Position numbers and translations under genes: made by a program
Notes under the pieces: generated by a model
The model's input: the letters and a program-made list of their open reading frames with translations, nothing else
The model's database searches: none
What the model was told of the DNA's origin: nothing
Source of the DNA: Lachnospiraceae oral taxon 107 str. F0167
GTDB lineage: Bacteria; Bacillota; Clostridia; Lachnospirales; Lachnospiraceae
NCBI GenBank assembly: GCA_000209465.1
Contig: GL890592.1
Span: 23,962-87,961 of the forward strand
Direction of reading: 5' to 3'
DNA: 64,000 nt
In this document: positions 34,556-43,222 of the stretch, one piece after another
Layout of the letters: each line of letters starts with the position of its first letter
How positions within the stretch are numbered: the stretch's first letter is position 1

Positions 34556-35005
34556 GTGAATATATTTTTGACAATTCTTATTGTCATACTGGTTATATTG
34601 ATTGTCGCTTTGGTTGCCCTTTACTTCTTTGGAAGAAAGATGGAGAGCAGACAGGTGGAATCTCAAGCCGCTATGGAAGCTGCAAAGCAAACGGTTTCAA
34701 TGCTTATTATAGATAAAAAGAAACTGAAAATAAAAGAGTCGGGTTTACCCAAGATTGTATATGAGCAAACTCCTTGGTATCTTAAATGGACCAAGGTTCC
34801 TATTGTAAAAGCAAAAGTCGGACCTAAAATCATGACATTAATGGCGGATGAAAAAGTATTTGCCTCTATACCGCTAAAGACAGAGGTAAAGGCTGTAGTA
34901 AGCGGCATATATATATCCGATATAAAGAGTGTCAAAGGTGGAAAGCTTGTAAAAACAGAACCTAAGAAAAAAGGGTTCTTTGCAAAACTGTTTAAAAAAG
35001 AATAA
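34556..35005 (+). CDS. Small single-TM membrane protein of unknown function
   Basis: 149 residues from the GTG at 34556, which has TTGGAGGAA just upstream at 34541-34549. One strongly hydrophobic segment (about 4-26) is followed by a basic cytosolic part with YEQTPWYLKWTKVPIVKAKV in the centre and a Lys/Phe-rich end (KKGFFAKLFKKE). The mature part is probably a small beta-rich domain on the cytosolic side. I do not recognise the family. It has its own promoter and terminator, so it is monocistronic. Confidence 0.75.
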   Translation: MNIFLTILIVILVILIVALVALYFFGRKMESRQVESQAAMEAAKQTVSMLIIDKKKLKIKESGLPKIVYEQTPWYLKWTKVPIVKAKVGPKIMTLMADEKVFASIPLKTEVKAVVSGIYISDIKSVKGGKLVKTEPKKKGFFAKLFKKE

Positions 35006-35013
35006 AATATAAT

Positions 35014-35051
35014 AAAAATACTGCCCGCTAAAATGCCGTGGCAGTATTTTT
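35014..35051. terminator. Bidirectional terminator
   Basis: AAAAATACTGCC at 35014-35025 pairs perfectly with GGCAGTATTTTT at 35040-35051, with A- and T-runs built into the stem ends. It serves both the plus-strand small membrane protein gene and the convergent TIR-WD40 gene. Confidence 0.88.
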
Positions 35052-35058
35052 TATTGTA

Positions 35059-38000
35059 TTACTTTGCAATTATACCTATTTGTACCTTCTCTTCCTGTGA
35101 GAGTTTTCTTCCTGCAATAATACCCTCTATCTCAGCATTTACCTCATCCTCATTTAAAAGCTTATATACTGCAGATGCCATATAGTATTGGGATTTTGTA
35201 CTGTCTTTATCAAAATTTACATAATAGTTTTGATCTATTGCTATCAGCCTACCTTCAGGTGAAATATGACCGTTTACATTATAATCTTTTACCGATGGAC
35301 TAAGTGTCATATTCAGTCTTCCGGTTGAAAAGTCAACCACATAACATTTTCTATCCGTTTCATTATTTCTTATCATCATCAGTATATCTGCATCTTCATT
35401 ATATAGGTTGACATCATTAAAACTTAATGCGGTTTCTGCACATGTCTCATCCATTTCCCATTTACTTAAACCGTCCTTGTCGCTCCAATAAAATGCAGTA
35501 TTATTCTGTATTCCCCTTAATTTTATTTCACCATCAGCTTTTTGTATATTTACTACCTCTCCCGGAATATCCACTATATGTTCATTAGTATCAAGATTGT
35601 ACACGGAGGCTATACCTGCAAATCTGTTTATCACAAGGATTTCGGAGTTTATAAGTAATTTTATGACTCCTGATTCATCCTTTATATTATTATAGCTTTT
35701 TATCAGTTCTAAACTTTCCGTATCATATATCCTCAGTCCTTCTACACTGTCAAGCAGTAATATTTGCTTTGAATCATTGCTGAAAACAAATGCTGTCGAA
35801 GTAGTATTTATAACCAACTGCTTATTTATATCATTTTGAACATCATACAATTTTAATATCGGCTTTGCAGTTGATAAAGCATCCTTTGTCATACCTATAT
35901 AGGCATAATATCTACCGTCATTTGATATTCTGTTATATTTTGGATTTGACATAATTCCATAAGTTGTCGGTTCATCAGGATTGATTTTTTTACTCGTCTT
36001 TCCGTCATCATCGGAAATAACAAAACCGCTTCCGTCAAACAGCAGCATATGTGAAAAATTATCGGAGTTTGCTATTATTCTTGCATATATAGGCTCTGAT
36101 AAAACTCTTGATTTTAAATCAATTATCTTTATTGTCTGACTTTCGTGTGAGTTTGCAAGTATCTTACTTCCGTCTTTTAAATATATAAATTCTATAGGAA
36201 CTCCGCCTCCATAGCTTAAATTATTCTCAACTATTATTTTATCCTTCCATATAGAATAATTTCCGTTTTCTCCAAAACCTACCACAGTATTTGTATCATA
36301 ATTATAAGCAAAATATCTCATATTCACTTTCGGAAAATATATTTCATCCACTACTTCACCGCTGTTTCCATCCAGAATATATACCTGTGTACCTGCTTTT
36401 ACCGCAATTTTTTCTCCATTGTAACTTTCAGTTAATACCCTTGTATCATTTGGGCTGATATACATTTCCTGTTTAAATATTTCCGTTTTATCTTCAAGTG
36501 AGATCTTTATAATATCACCCTCTGTAAGCAGTATTATATTCTTGCCGTCGGCTGAATAACTTGCCGCTATATATGGTTTATCAAATTCATCCTGCTCTAA
36601 AGCTATGCCTTTTATCCTTGGTATAATATCTATTATGCTGCCATCTTCCATTTTTCTTCTTGTAAGCTGATCCTCCGTATTATCTTCCAAAGCTATCAAA
36701 ATCTCACTGCCGTCACGCTTAATATCGGCATATTTTACCTGTCCGTTGATCACAAAACCTCCCTGCTTTTGCCAGGTATCGGTATTATATACATAAAAGC
36801 AGGTATCATTATTTACAAGCGTAACATAGTACAATTTTGTATTATCCTCTGAAAACTTGGCAAGCATAGGTATACCTTCTATCTCAAGCTTTGCCACCTC
36901 TTCACCGCTTTCTATATCATAAATAATACAAGTACTGTCAAAAGAGGATGATACCAGATATTTTCCGTCCTTTGAAAAATCAACAAATTTAACCTGTTGG
37001 GTATGCCCTGTAAATCTTTTTAATACCTCTCCGTTTTCTACACTTGCTATGGCAGTATCATTATTATCAAGACCGTAAGCCACATATTTTTCATCCTCAC
37101 TTATAGCCATATATGTAAATTTATTTTTTGTGGATATATTAGTAAGTGTGGAAGCACCACTATGATATATGGTACTGTTAAATATTGAAAACTCTTCAGC
37201 TTTTAAAGTATCATAATACTTCATATCCTTTTTTATAGGAAGCATAGCCTCTTTTGCCACCAATACCGCCTTGATATAATCTCCCTCCCTCACAAAGTCT
37301 TTGGCGGTTTTCATCAATATTCCGGTATTTGACTGCACCGCCTCCTGCCTTGCAAGCTCCGCCTTTTGATAAGCATTTGCCATAAACAGTCCGAATATCA
37401 AAAATACCGCTCCCGCCATAGAGGATACGGTCAGAATCAGCTTGTTTTTTCTCTCCTTATCCCTTTGCTTAAGGTCTCCGAAACTGCAACCGAGTATTGT
37501 TGCCATTATCCTGTATTTTTCAATTTTTAATAATTTTAAGGATTCCTTTGTAAGCTCCTTTAATTTTGAAATATTATTATTTTGCAGATTTTCGTATCCG
37601 CTAAAATCAGCCTTAAGTATTTCATCAGGTCTTATATCGGCTGCAAGTACATCCTGTAGACTCTCATTATCCCCACGCTTAAGCTCCTTAAGTGCCTGCG
37701 GGAAAGACTCATCCGGCTCACCCTCTATAAGTACCGGTATTATTCTCTCATCCCCATGTAAGCTTTTAAAAGTCTCTATCTCCTTTTGACACCAGTCTGA
37801 TAAAGGTGTTCTTTTGGAACATATAACTATAAGATATCTGCTTGTTTCAAGTGCCTCTTCTATGGAGGCACTCAGATCCCTCGCCGCCAGCTCCTCTCTG
37901 TCACGAAATACTCTAAAGGTAGGTTTTTTACCGTCTTCATAGAACTCCTTCGGAGGCTTGAATGTCTCTATCATCTGATGCACCTGCTTGGCAATGCTTT

Positions 38001-38121
38001 GATCCGGCTCTACATGTCTGTAACTTATAAAAGCATCATATTTATACTTTTTTTCATTATATTCATAGGCAGCTCTTTGCATTTCATCAGACGGTTTTCT
38101 ATGCCTTTGCTCTTTTTCCAT
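35059..38121 (-). CDS. TIR domain - transmembrane - WD40-like repeat protein
   Basis: 1020 residues. A TIR domain spans about 27-135: box 1 KYDAFISYRH, the loop FRDREELAARDLS, and SDWCQKEIETF, where Glu114 aligns with the catalytic glutamate of NAD-cleaving TIRs such as SARM1 (DWVHKEI). A linker leads to one membrane segment at about 227-249. The remainder is a beta-propeller-like series of WD40/PQQ-type repeats, beginning with FTGHTQQVKFVDFSKDGKYL followed by SCIIYDIESGE-type strands. The topology suggests a cytosolic TIR and, with a single TM, a propeller on the outside. It lies 2 bases downstream of the RyR-like fragment in one operon. NADase-based defence or signalling is the favoured role, by family knowledge only. 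Confidence 0.85.
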   Translation of the reverse strand: MEKEQRHRKPSDEMQRAAYEYNEKKYKYDAFISYRHVEPDQSIAKQVHQMIETFKPPKEFYEDGKKPTFRVFRDREELAARDLSASIEEALETSRYLIVICSKRTPLSDWCQKEIETFKSLHGDERIIPVLIEGEPDESFPQALKELKRGDNESLQDVLAADIRPDEILKADFSGYENLQNNNISKLKELTKESLKLLKIEKYRIMATILGCSFGDLKQRDKERKNKLILTVSSMAGAVFLIFGLFMANAYQKAELARQEAVQSNTGILMKTAKDFVREGDYIKAVLVAKEAMLPIKKDMKYYDTLKAEEFSIFNSTIYHSGASTLTNISTKNKFTYMAISEDEKYVAYGLDNNDTAIASVENGEVLKRFTGHTQQVKFVDFSKDGKYLVSSSFDSTCIIYDIESGEEVAKLEIEGIPMLAKFSEDNTKLYYVTLVNNDTCFYVYNTDTWQKQGGFVINGQVKYADIKRDGSEILIALEDNTEDQLTRRKMEDGSIIDIIPRIKGIALEQDEFDKPYIAASYSADGKNIILLTEGDIIKISLEDKTEIFKQEMYISPNDTRVLTESYNGEKIAVKAGTQVYILDGNSGEVVDEIYFPKVNMRYFAYNYDTNTVVGFGENGNYSIWKDKIIVENNLSYGGGVPIEFIYLKDGSKILANSHESQTIKIIDLKSRVLSEPIYARIIANSDNFSHMLLFDGSGFVISDDDGKTSKKINPDEPTTYGIMSNPKYNRISNDGRYYAYIGMTKDALSTAKPILKLYDVQNDINKQLVINTTSTAFVFSNDSKQILLLDSVEGLRIYDTESLELIKSYNNIKDESGVIKLLINSEILVINRFAGIASVYNLDTNEHIVDIPGEVVNIQKADGEIKLRGIQNNTAFYWSDKDGLSKWEMDETCAETALSFNDVNLYNEDADILMMIRNNETDRKCYVVDFSTGRLNMTLSPSVKDYNVNGHISPEGRLIAIDQNYYVNFDKDSTKSQYYMASAVYKLLNEDEVNAEIEGIIAGRKLSQEEKVQIGIIAK

Positions 38122-38123
38122 TT

Positions 38124-38408
38124 CTATTCCTCCTTTTGAAAGAGAGTAAATACCGACAATAAATCATATTCGGGATGGCAGATTTCAAACTTCTCCCCTT
38201 TTATAATATCCCAATCGTCTATAAGGCATGAATGTGTCTTTAAGTTCTCATCCTTTTTCTCTCCATACTTAAAATTCATTGCATAATAGCTGTTGCACCA
38301 TCTCTTATGTTCAAGCCTTGATAAAAAATCAAGTAATGGAGCTTCTTCTAAATATTTACAAAATTCCTGCTTGAATTTTTCAGGATTTTCCTTTCGATTT
38401 TTCTGCAA
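38124..38408 (-). CDS. RyR-like domain fragment (C-terminal part of the frameshifted upstream gene)
   Basis: Read alone it is 94 residues from a TTG, without a convincing ribosome binding site. The same frame stays open upstream to the 6-T run at 38473-38468, giving EEEIVDYLNKKFEEF before it. It matches the core of bacterial RyR domains: LEHKRWCNSYYAMNFKYGEK, then a K-T-H-x-C-L-x-x-W/D-D pattern. One added base in the run joins it to the TrkA-N-like protein into a 619-residue chain. I therefore regard it as the C-terminus of that gene, lost by frameshift, not as an independent gene. Confidence 0.7.
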   Translation of the reverse strand: MQKNRKENPEKFKQEFCKYLEEAPLLDFLSRLEHKRWCNSYYAMNFKYGEKKDENLKTHSCLIDDWDIIKGEKFEICHPEYDLLSVFTLFQKEE

Positions 38409-38434
38409 ATCACTGAACTCTTCAAACTTTTTAT

Positions 38435-39982
38435 TTAGATAATCGACAATCTCTTCCTCCGTTTTAGAAAAAATACTTTTCTTACTATTTCTTCCTTTAT
38501 TCTGTCATGTGATGCGGATAATCTTGAAGAATTCTTCTTTACATAGGAGAGTTCATTCCATTTTTGACCTTCTCCCATACCTGCCGCCACGGAAGATTTA
38601 TTATAGCTTTCATTAAACTGTTTTGCACGATTATCAAGTGACTCTCTTATCATTACATCACCTGTCATAATCTGTGAAACATCACCGAAGATTCGGATTT
38701 TATCCTGATTTTTAGGAAGTATATAGCTTAAATCCACATTGGATACATTTCTTATTATCTTTGGTACAGACTCAAAATACCCGTTAATTATCTTAAGATT
38801 TTTAAGACTCCTAACCACATCTTCATTCATTAAAAATATAATTGATAAATCATCATCATTTTTTATATTTCTTAAATGTTCATTTATGGCATTTTTCTCA
38901 AAACCAAGATCCATTACCTCTATATCCAAAGATTTTTTTAAACCTTCATTATTGTATAAAAGTTCTCTCATACGGTTGGCGGCATCCGTATCTATAATGC
39001 TGACCTTGGTATTTTCATTTAATGACATAGTCATATCATTTGAAATATGCTTTAGTAATGTGATTGTAAGCTCATTTATACCTATTATCAGTATATGCAT
39101 TTTCTTTATATTTTTTTCTATAAGCTCTACCGAACAATTCTCTCCTATATCACAAAGCCCCTCCATATTGGCTGAAATACTTTGCCTTACACATTTATCG
39201 GATGTGAGCATTCTGACAGTTAAATCTGTCTGATCAAAATGTATGGTATCTATTCTTTTCAGTTTCTCTTCATTTTTTCTTTCAAGGCTTATCATATCCT
39301 CAATATATGAAGATACAGTCTTAGACTCACATTTTATATAGCAGTTTATATGTCTTTTAGGCTTGATCCTTTTTATAACATTGGTGTAGACAGCATAATT
39401 TTCCAAATCATTCTCCGAACAAAAAAACATATACTTTGCATTATTGATATTTAAAGCGGAAAAAACTTCTTTTATCTCATTTCTGTCACTGTTTTCAAAA
39501 TCAAGCTGATATGTAGCTATGCCCTTTTTCTCATATTTACTCTTTAAATTATCATCAATAAACTTTTTTGAAATAAGAGAAATCTTATATGAGTTTTTCT
39601 CATTTATCAAATTATTGATCAATGTCTCACCTATAAAGCTGTTCTCAAATACCAAAATATGATTGCCGCTTATTTTATTAAAAACTATATTCTTTAGATG
39701 TAGCAGAGTAGTTGAAATCTTCGTAAATACAAAGGTGGATGTAAGTATTGGTGCAAGCCACTTTGCCAGCTCATAAAAAATAGTTGTATTATCCCCCGGA
39801 GATATAGGCGGTGCAAATAAAAACAACTTTATAATACCGTATAATACAGCTGAAATCAGTTGAATAGGATCATCTATCTTGACTTTATAGTATTCATAAA
39901 GACTTTGAAATCCCAGAATAATTGTTACAATCAATATGACAAGATATATTTTTTTCTTATAATAATTTTTATTTTCTCTCAT
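38435..39982 (-). CDS. Membrane protein with TrkA-N/RCK-like NAD-binding domains (frameshifted, RyR domain lost)
   Basis: 515 residues before the stop. About three hydrophobic segments (11-28, 40-56, 69-88) precede two Rossmann-type domains resembling TrkA-N/RCK modules (ILVFENSFIGETLINNLI near 110, HILIIGINELTITLLKHI near 293). The end, GDVMIRESLDNRAKQFNESY followed by WNELSYVKKNSSRLSASHDR, is the typical lead into a RyR domain (W-x-x-L-x-x-x-x-x-x-S-N-R-x-S-A-x-H). The RyR core lies in the -1 frame after six T's at 38473-38468. The intact protein would look like a ligand-gated channel or membrane nucleotide sensor. It is the first gene of the operon with the TIR protein. Confidence 0.78.
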   Translation of the reverse strand: MRENKNYYKKKIYLVILIVTIILGFQSLYEYYKVKIDDPIQLISAVLYGIIKLFLFAPPISPGDNTTIFYELAKWLAPILTSTFVFTKISTTLLHLKNIVFNKISGNHILVFENSFIGETLINNLINEKNSYKISLISKKFIDDNLKSKYEKKGIATYQLDFENSDRNEIKEVFSALNINNAKYMFFCSENDLENYAVYTNVIKRIKPKRHINCYIKCESKTVSSYIEDMISLERKNEEKLKRIDTIHFDQTDLTVRMLTSDKCVRQSISANMEGLCDIGENCSVELIEKNIKKMHILIIGINELTITLLKHISNDMTMSLNENTKVSIIDTDAANRMRELLYNNEGLKKSLDIEVMDLGFEKNAINEHLRNIKNDDDLSIIFLMNEDVVRSLKNLKIINGYFESVPKIIRNVSNVDLSYILPKNQDKIRIFGDVSQIMTGDVMIRESLDNRAKQFNESYNKSSVAAGMGEGQKWNELSYVKKNSSRLSASHDRIKEEIVRKVFFLKRRKRLSII

Positions 39983-40219
39983 ATCATCACCTTCTACTAT
40001 GCTAAATACTTTTTAATATTATCCAACCGAGTTTTTATATAAGTTTTAAGAATATTGCCTTCATTATATATTATTTGCGACTACGGTTTATAACAACAAT
40101 TTTAATGATTTATAAAAATATTAAGAATTTAATTCCAACAAATATATAAGGCTGCCAATATTGACAGCCCTGTATTTACACAAAAGAAATATGCGGTATA
40201 AAACCTTTTCTTTTAAACA

Positions 40220-41707
40220 TTATAAAGTTTTTATAAATCGGTCAAATGCTTCCTGACCGTCTTTATTTCTCTTATATACTCCTGCACATTCAAGAACCTT
40301 TACAAACACCTTACTGATTTCATCCTGAATAATACCATGTATATCATCAGCATTTATATCATAGTTTTTAATCCATTCATCCACCCAGTCTGCATGCTTT
40401 TTAAGCTCCTCATTACTTCTTATATCTTTCTTTAAAAGGATATATTCCTCTAAAAGAGCCATTTCTTTTTTCAGTCTGGCAGGAAGGACCGCAAGTCCCA
40501 TTACTTCGATAAGACCGATATTCTCCTTTTTTATATGATGAAGATCTGCCGAAGGATGATATACCCCCCATGGGCTCTCATCAGTTGTGATATTATTTCT
40601 AAGCACCAAATCTATCTCATACACATCCCCATGCATTCTTGCAATAGGAGTAATAGTATTATGCGGTATACCCTCGGACTCGCTAAAGATAAATGTAGCC
40701 TCATCACTATAGCCTCTCCATACTGATAAAATATGTTCTGAAGCCTCCACTATTTTGTCAATATCCTTGCCTTGAAGTCTTATAACGGACATTGGCCATT
40801 TTACAATACCGGCAGTTATATCCTCATATCCCGGAAGTACAAAATTTCTGTCATAAGGAGCCTTTGCCATTGCAAATACATATCCTCCACCCTGAAAATG
40901 ATCATGGCTTAATATAGAGCCTCCGACAATAGGCAAGTCCGCATTGGAGCCGGCTGTATAATGTGGAAAGAGCTTAACAAATTCCAGAAGCTTTTTAAAT
41001 ACCGCCCTGTCAATTTTCATCGGCTTATGTTCTTTATTAAAAATAATACAATGCTCATTATAATAAACATAGGGTGAATACTGCAGGAAATAGTCTTCCC
41101 CATCCAAAGAAACAGGAATAAGTATAAGATTTTGTCTTGCAGGATGTGAAAAATGTCCCGCATATCCCTCATTCTCCATACAAAGAAGACAACTTGGATA
41201 ACCTGACCTTTTTGCCTGTCCCGCTTTGGCTATATCCCTCGGATCTTTTTCAGGTTTTGAAAGATTTATAGTAATATCTATCGGTCCGTATTCCGTTTCA
41301 GTAACCCACTTTTCATCCTTTGCGATACGGTCTGTACGGATATAATTTATTCTCTTGCTGAATTTATAATAAAAGTCGGTAGCCAACTTGCTGCTTATAT
41401 GATATATCTCTTTAAATATTCTTCTTACGGTTGACGGCATCGGTGTAAGCTGTCCCATAATTTTGGTATCAAAGAGATCGGTAGTCGTTACCGTATCATC
41501 TTCAATAATACCGTTTTCATAAGCAAACCTGGACATATCGGATAATATATCTACAAGTGCTCTTTCCTCTTTTATCTCTTCTTCTTCAAACTCTATTTGT
41601 CCGAACAATTCAAGCAGTCTGTTTGTTACATAAACTCTGTCATCTTCATCCACCAAATACTCACGCATACCGTAAGCCATAAGTTCATTGATAAGCCTGT
41701 TAATCAT
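40220..41707 (-). CDS. galT: UDP-glucose:hexose-1-phosphate uridylyltransferase, class II
   Basis: 495 residues, the size of the Firmicutes class II GalT (about 490-500), not the 350-residue class I enzyme. SILSHDHFQGGGYVFAM holds the H-x-H active site, and GYPSCLLCMENEGYAGHFSH and HPARQNLILIP are conserved family segments. It exchanges UMP between UDP-glucose and galactose-1-phosphate in the Leloir pathway. It is the third gene of the lacZ-symporter-galT operon, 130 bases downstream of the symporter. No galactokinase or epimerase gene lies in the window, so they must be elsewhere. A near-palindrome (40150-40169) lies downstream. Confidence 0.93.
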   Translation of the reverse strand: MINRLINELMAYGMREYLVDEDDRVYVTNRLLELFGQIEFEEEEIKEERALVDILSDMSRFAYENGIIEDDTVTTTDLFDTKIMGQLTPMPSTVRRIFKEIYHISSKLATDFYYKFSKRINYIRTDRIAKDEKWVTETEYGPIDITINLSKPEKDPRDIAKAGQAKRSGYPSCLLCMENEGYAGHFSHPARQNLILIPVSLDGEDYFLQYSPYVYYNEHCIIFNKEHKPMKIDRAVFKKLLEFVKLFPHYTAGSNADLPIVGGSILSHDHFQGGGYVFAMAKAPYDRNFVLPGYEDITAGIVKWPMSVIRLQGKDIDKIVEASEHILSVWRGYSDEATFIFSESEGIPHNTITPIARMHGDVYEIDLVLRNNITTDESPWGVYHPSADLHHIKKENIGLIEVMGLAVLPARLKKEMALLEEYILLKKDIRSNEELKKHADWVDEWIKNYDINADDIHGIIQDEISKVFVKVLECAGVYKRNKDGQEAFDRFIKTL

Positions 41708-41837
41708 ATTTTTGCTCCCTAAACTGTCTTTATTCTCCTATATAAACACTCTACATGTTCATTATCAATCAATAAATCCCCAATTGCAATAGATAAAAAT
41801 TGCATTAATAAAGAAATTTTATTCTGTTTTACAATTA

Positions 41838-43199
41838 TTACAATATTTGCTTTTGAATATCCTTATTTGCCTTTTCCACATTCAAATTTATAAGTATAAA
41901 AGTTATCAACACATTAAAGATCATAGGAAGCCATAAGTACATAATATAGAGCATATTTACACATGACTGTGACTGTGTTGTGGCATTTTGCACATATCCG
42001 CTTGCTGCAAGCATCCAACCGGCGATAGCTGTACCCAGACCGCCGCCTACCTTAGTTCCAAAAGATGTGCACGAATACATCGTGCCGTCCACCTTCTTGC
42101 CTGTTGTAAGTCTTGTATATTCAGATATTGTTGCAATAAGAGCATTCATATCTCCTTGAAGAGGACTCATACCAAGTGCCGCAATCGCTGTAAAAAAAAG
42201 CATAAGAGGAATATTCCCCATATATCCCGCAATAACCACACACAGACGACCGGCAGTACCTATTACATATCCCACGATATTAAGCTTATACATACCATGA
42301 AGTCTTGACACAAGAACAGGTGTTACTAAAAGTCCCACAATCATAGGAATATTAATAGCCCAGGAGAATGTTCCAAACAGTCCGTCATCTCCAAGTACAT
42401 ACTTCATAAAGTAAATACCCATTCCAAGTGTTGCGGAATAAAGCTGCATCAAAAGATAAGCACCGCAGATCATAAGGAAATACTTATTGTGAACAAGTAT
42501 CTTAAATGCATCAATAAGATTATATTTTTCCTGTTGTTCATCTTCAATTTTTCCTTCAGAGAGTTCATCATCTGAAAGTTCTCTAACTGATAATACCGAT
42601 ACGGTATTTGAGATAACTCCGATAATGGAATATATAATGGCAACTGTTCTCCAAGCCGCTGCATTGCCGCCAAGCTTTGCCACAACTCCGACTGTTACCG
42701 CCTGAATAAGCATGCTTGTTCCAAAGGCAAACATAAATCTGATAGAGCCCATCTGAACTCTCTCGGAATTATTCTTTGTAATAAGTGCGGTAAGTGCTGA
42801 ATATGCAATATTATTGGCTGTATAAAATCCTGCATTTAATAATGTATATGCTATAAAAAACCAGGCATACTGAGCTTTTCTTCCCATATCCACAGGAATG
42901 CAAAATATTGCTATCAAGCATATGGCACATCCGAAATATCCATATAACATCCAAGGTCTTGCCTTACCCATTTTAGTATTGGTCTTATCTATCATTGCAC
43001 CGAAGAACACATCACTGATACCGTCAAAAATCTTTGAAACAGCAATCAATGTTCCTACTATACCTGCATTCAAGCCTATGATATCTGTTAAGTATATCAT
43101 TACAAATGCAGCTAAAAGTGCATAGACTACATTCCCGGCTATATCTCCGGAACCGTAACCCACCTTGTTATACCACTTTAAATATTTCTTTTCTTCCAT
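41838..43199 (-). CDS. GPH-family (LacS/MelB-like) sugar:cation symporter
   Basis: 453 residues with 12 hydrophobic segments. Family features include KVGYGSGDIAGNVVYALLAA at the N-terminus and AVSKIFDGISDVFFGAMIDK with the Asp residues typical of cation binding in MelB-type carriers, followed by KMGKARPWML. It ends without a fused IIA domain, so it is not LacS of the streptococcal type. Lying 23 bases after lacZ and before galT, it most likely imports lactose or another beta-galactoside with sodium or protons. GGAGAG precedes the ATG at 43199. Confidence 0.9.
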   Translation of the reverse strand: MEEKKYLKWYNKVGYGSGDIAGNVVYALLAAFVMIYLTDIIGLNAGIVGTLIAVSKIFDGISDVFFGAMIDKTNTKMGKARPWMLYGYFGCAICLIAIFCIPVDMGRKAQYAWFFIAYTLLNAGFYTANNIAYSALTALITKNNSERVQMGSIRFMFAFGTSMLIQAVTVGVVAKLGGNAAAWRTVAIIYSIIGVISNTVSVLSVRELSDDELSEGKIEDEQQEKYNLIDAFKILVHNKYFLMICGAYLLMQLYSATLGMGIYFMKYVLGDDGLFGTFSWAINIPMIVGLLVTPVLVSRLHGMYKLNIVGYVIGTAGRLCVVIAGYMGNIPLMLFFTAIAALGMSPLQGDMNALIATISEYTRLTTGKKVDGTMYSCTSFGTKVGGGLGTAIAGWMLAASGYVQNATTQSQSCVNMLYIMYLWLPMIFNVLITFILINLNVEKANKDIQKQIL

Positions 43200-43222
43200 A
43201 GAAACTCTCCTCGTATATATTT

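Noticed and set aside
40150-40169. Near-perfect 20-bp palindrome downstream of galT, considered as a terminator
   Set aside because: It matches its complement at 18 of 20 positions but has no U-tract on either strand and leaves no loop. It may be a hairpin or a protein site, but I could not support a terminator call.
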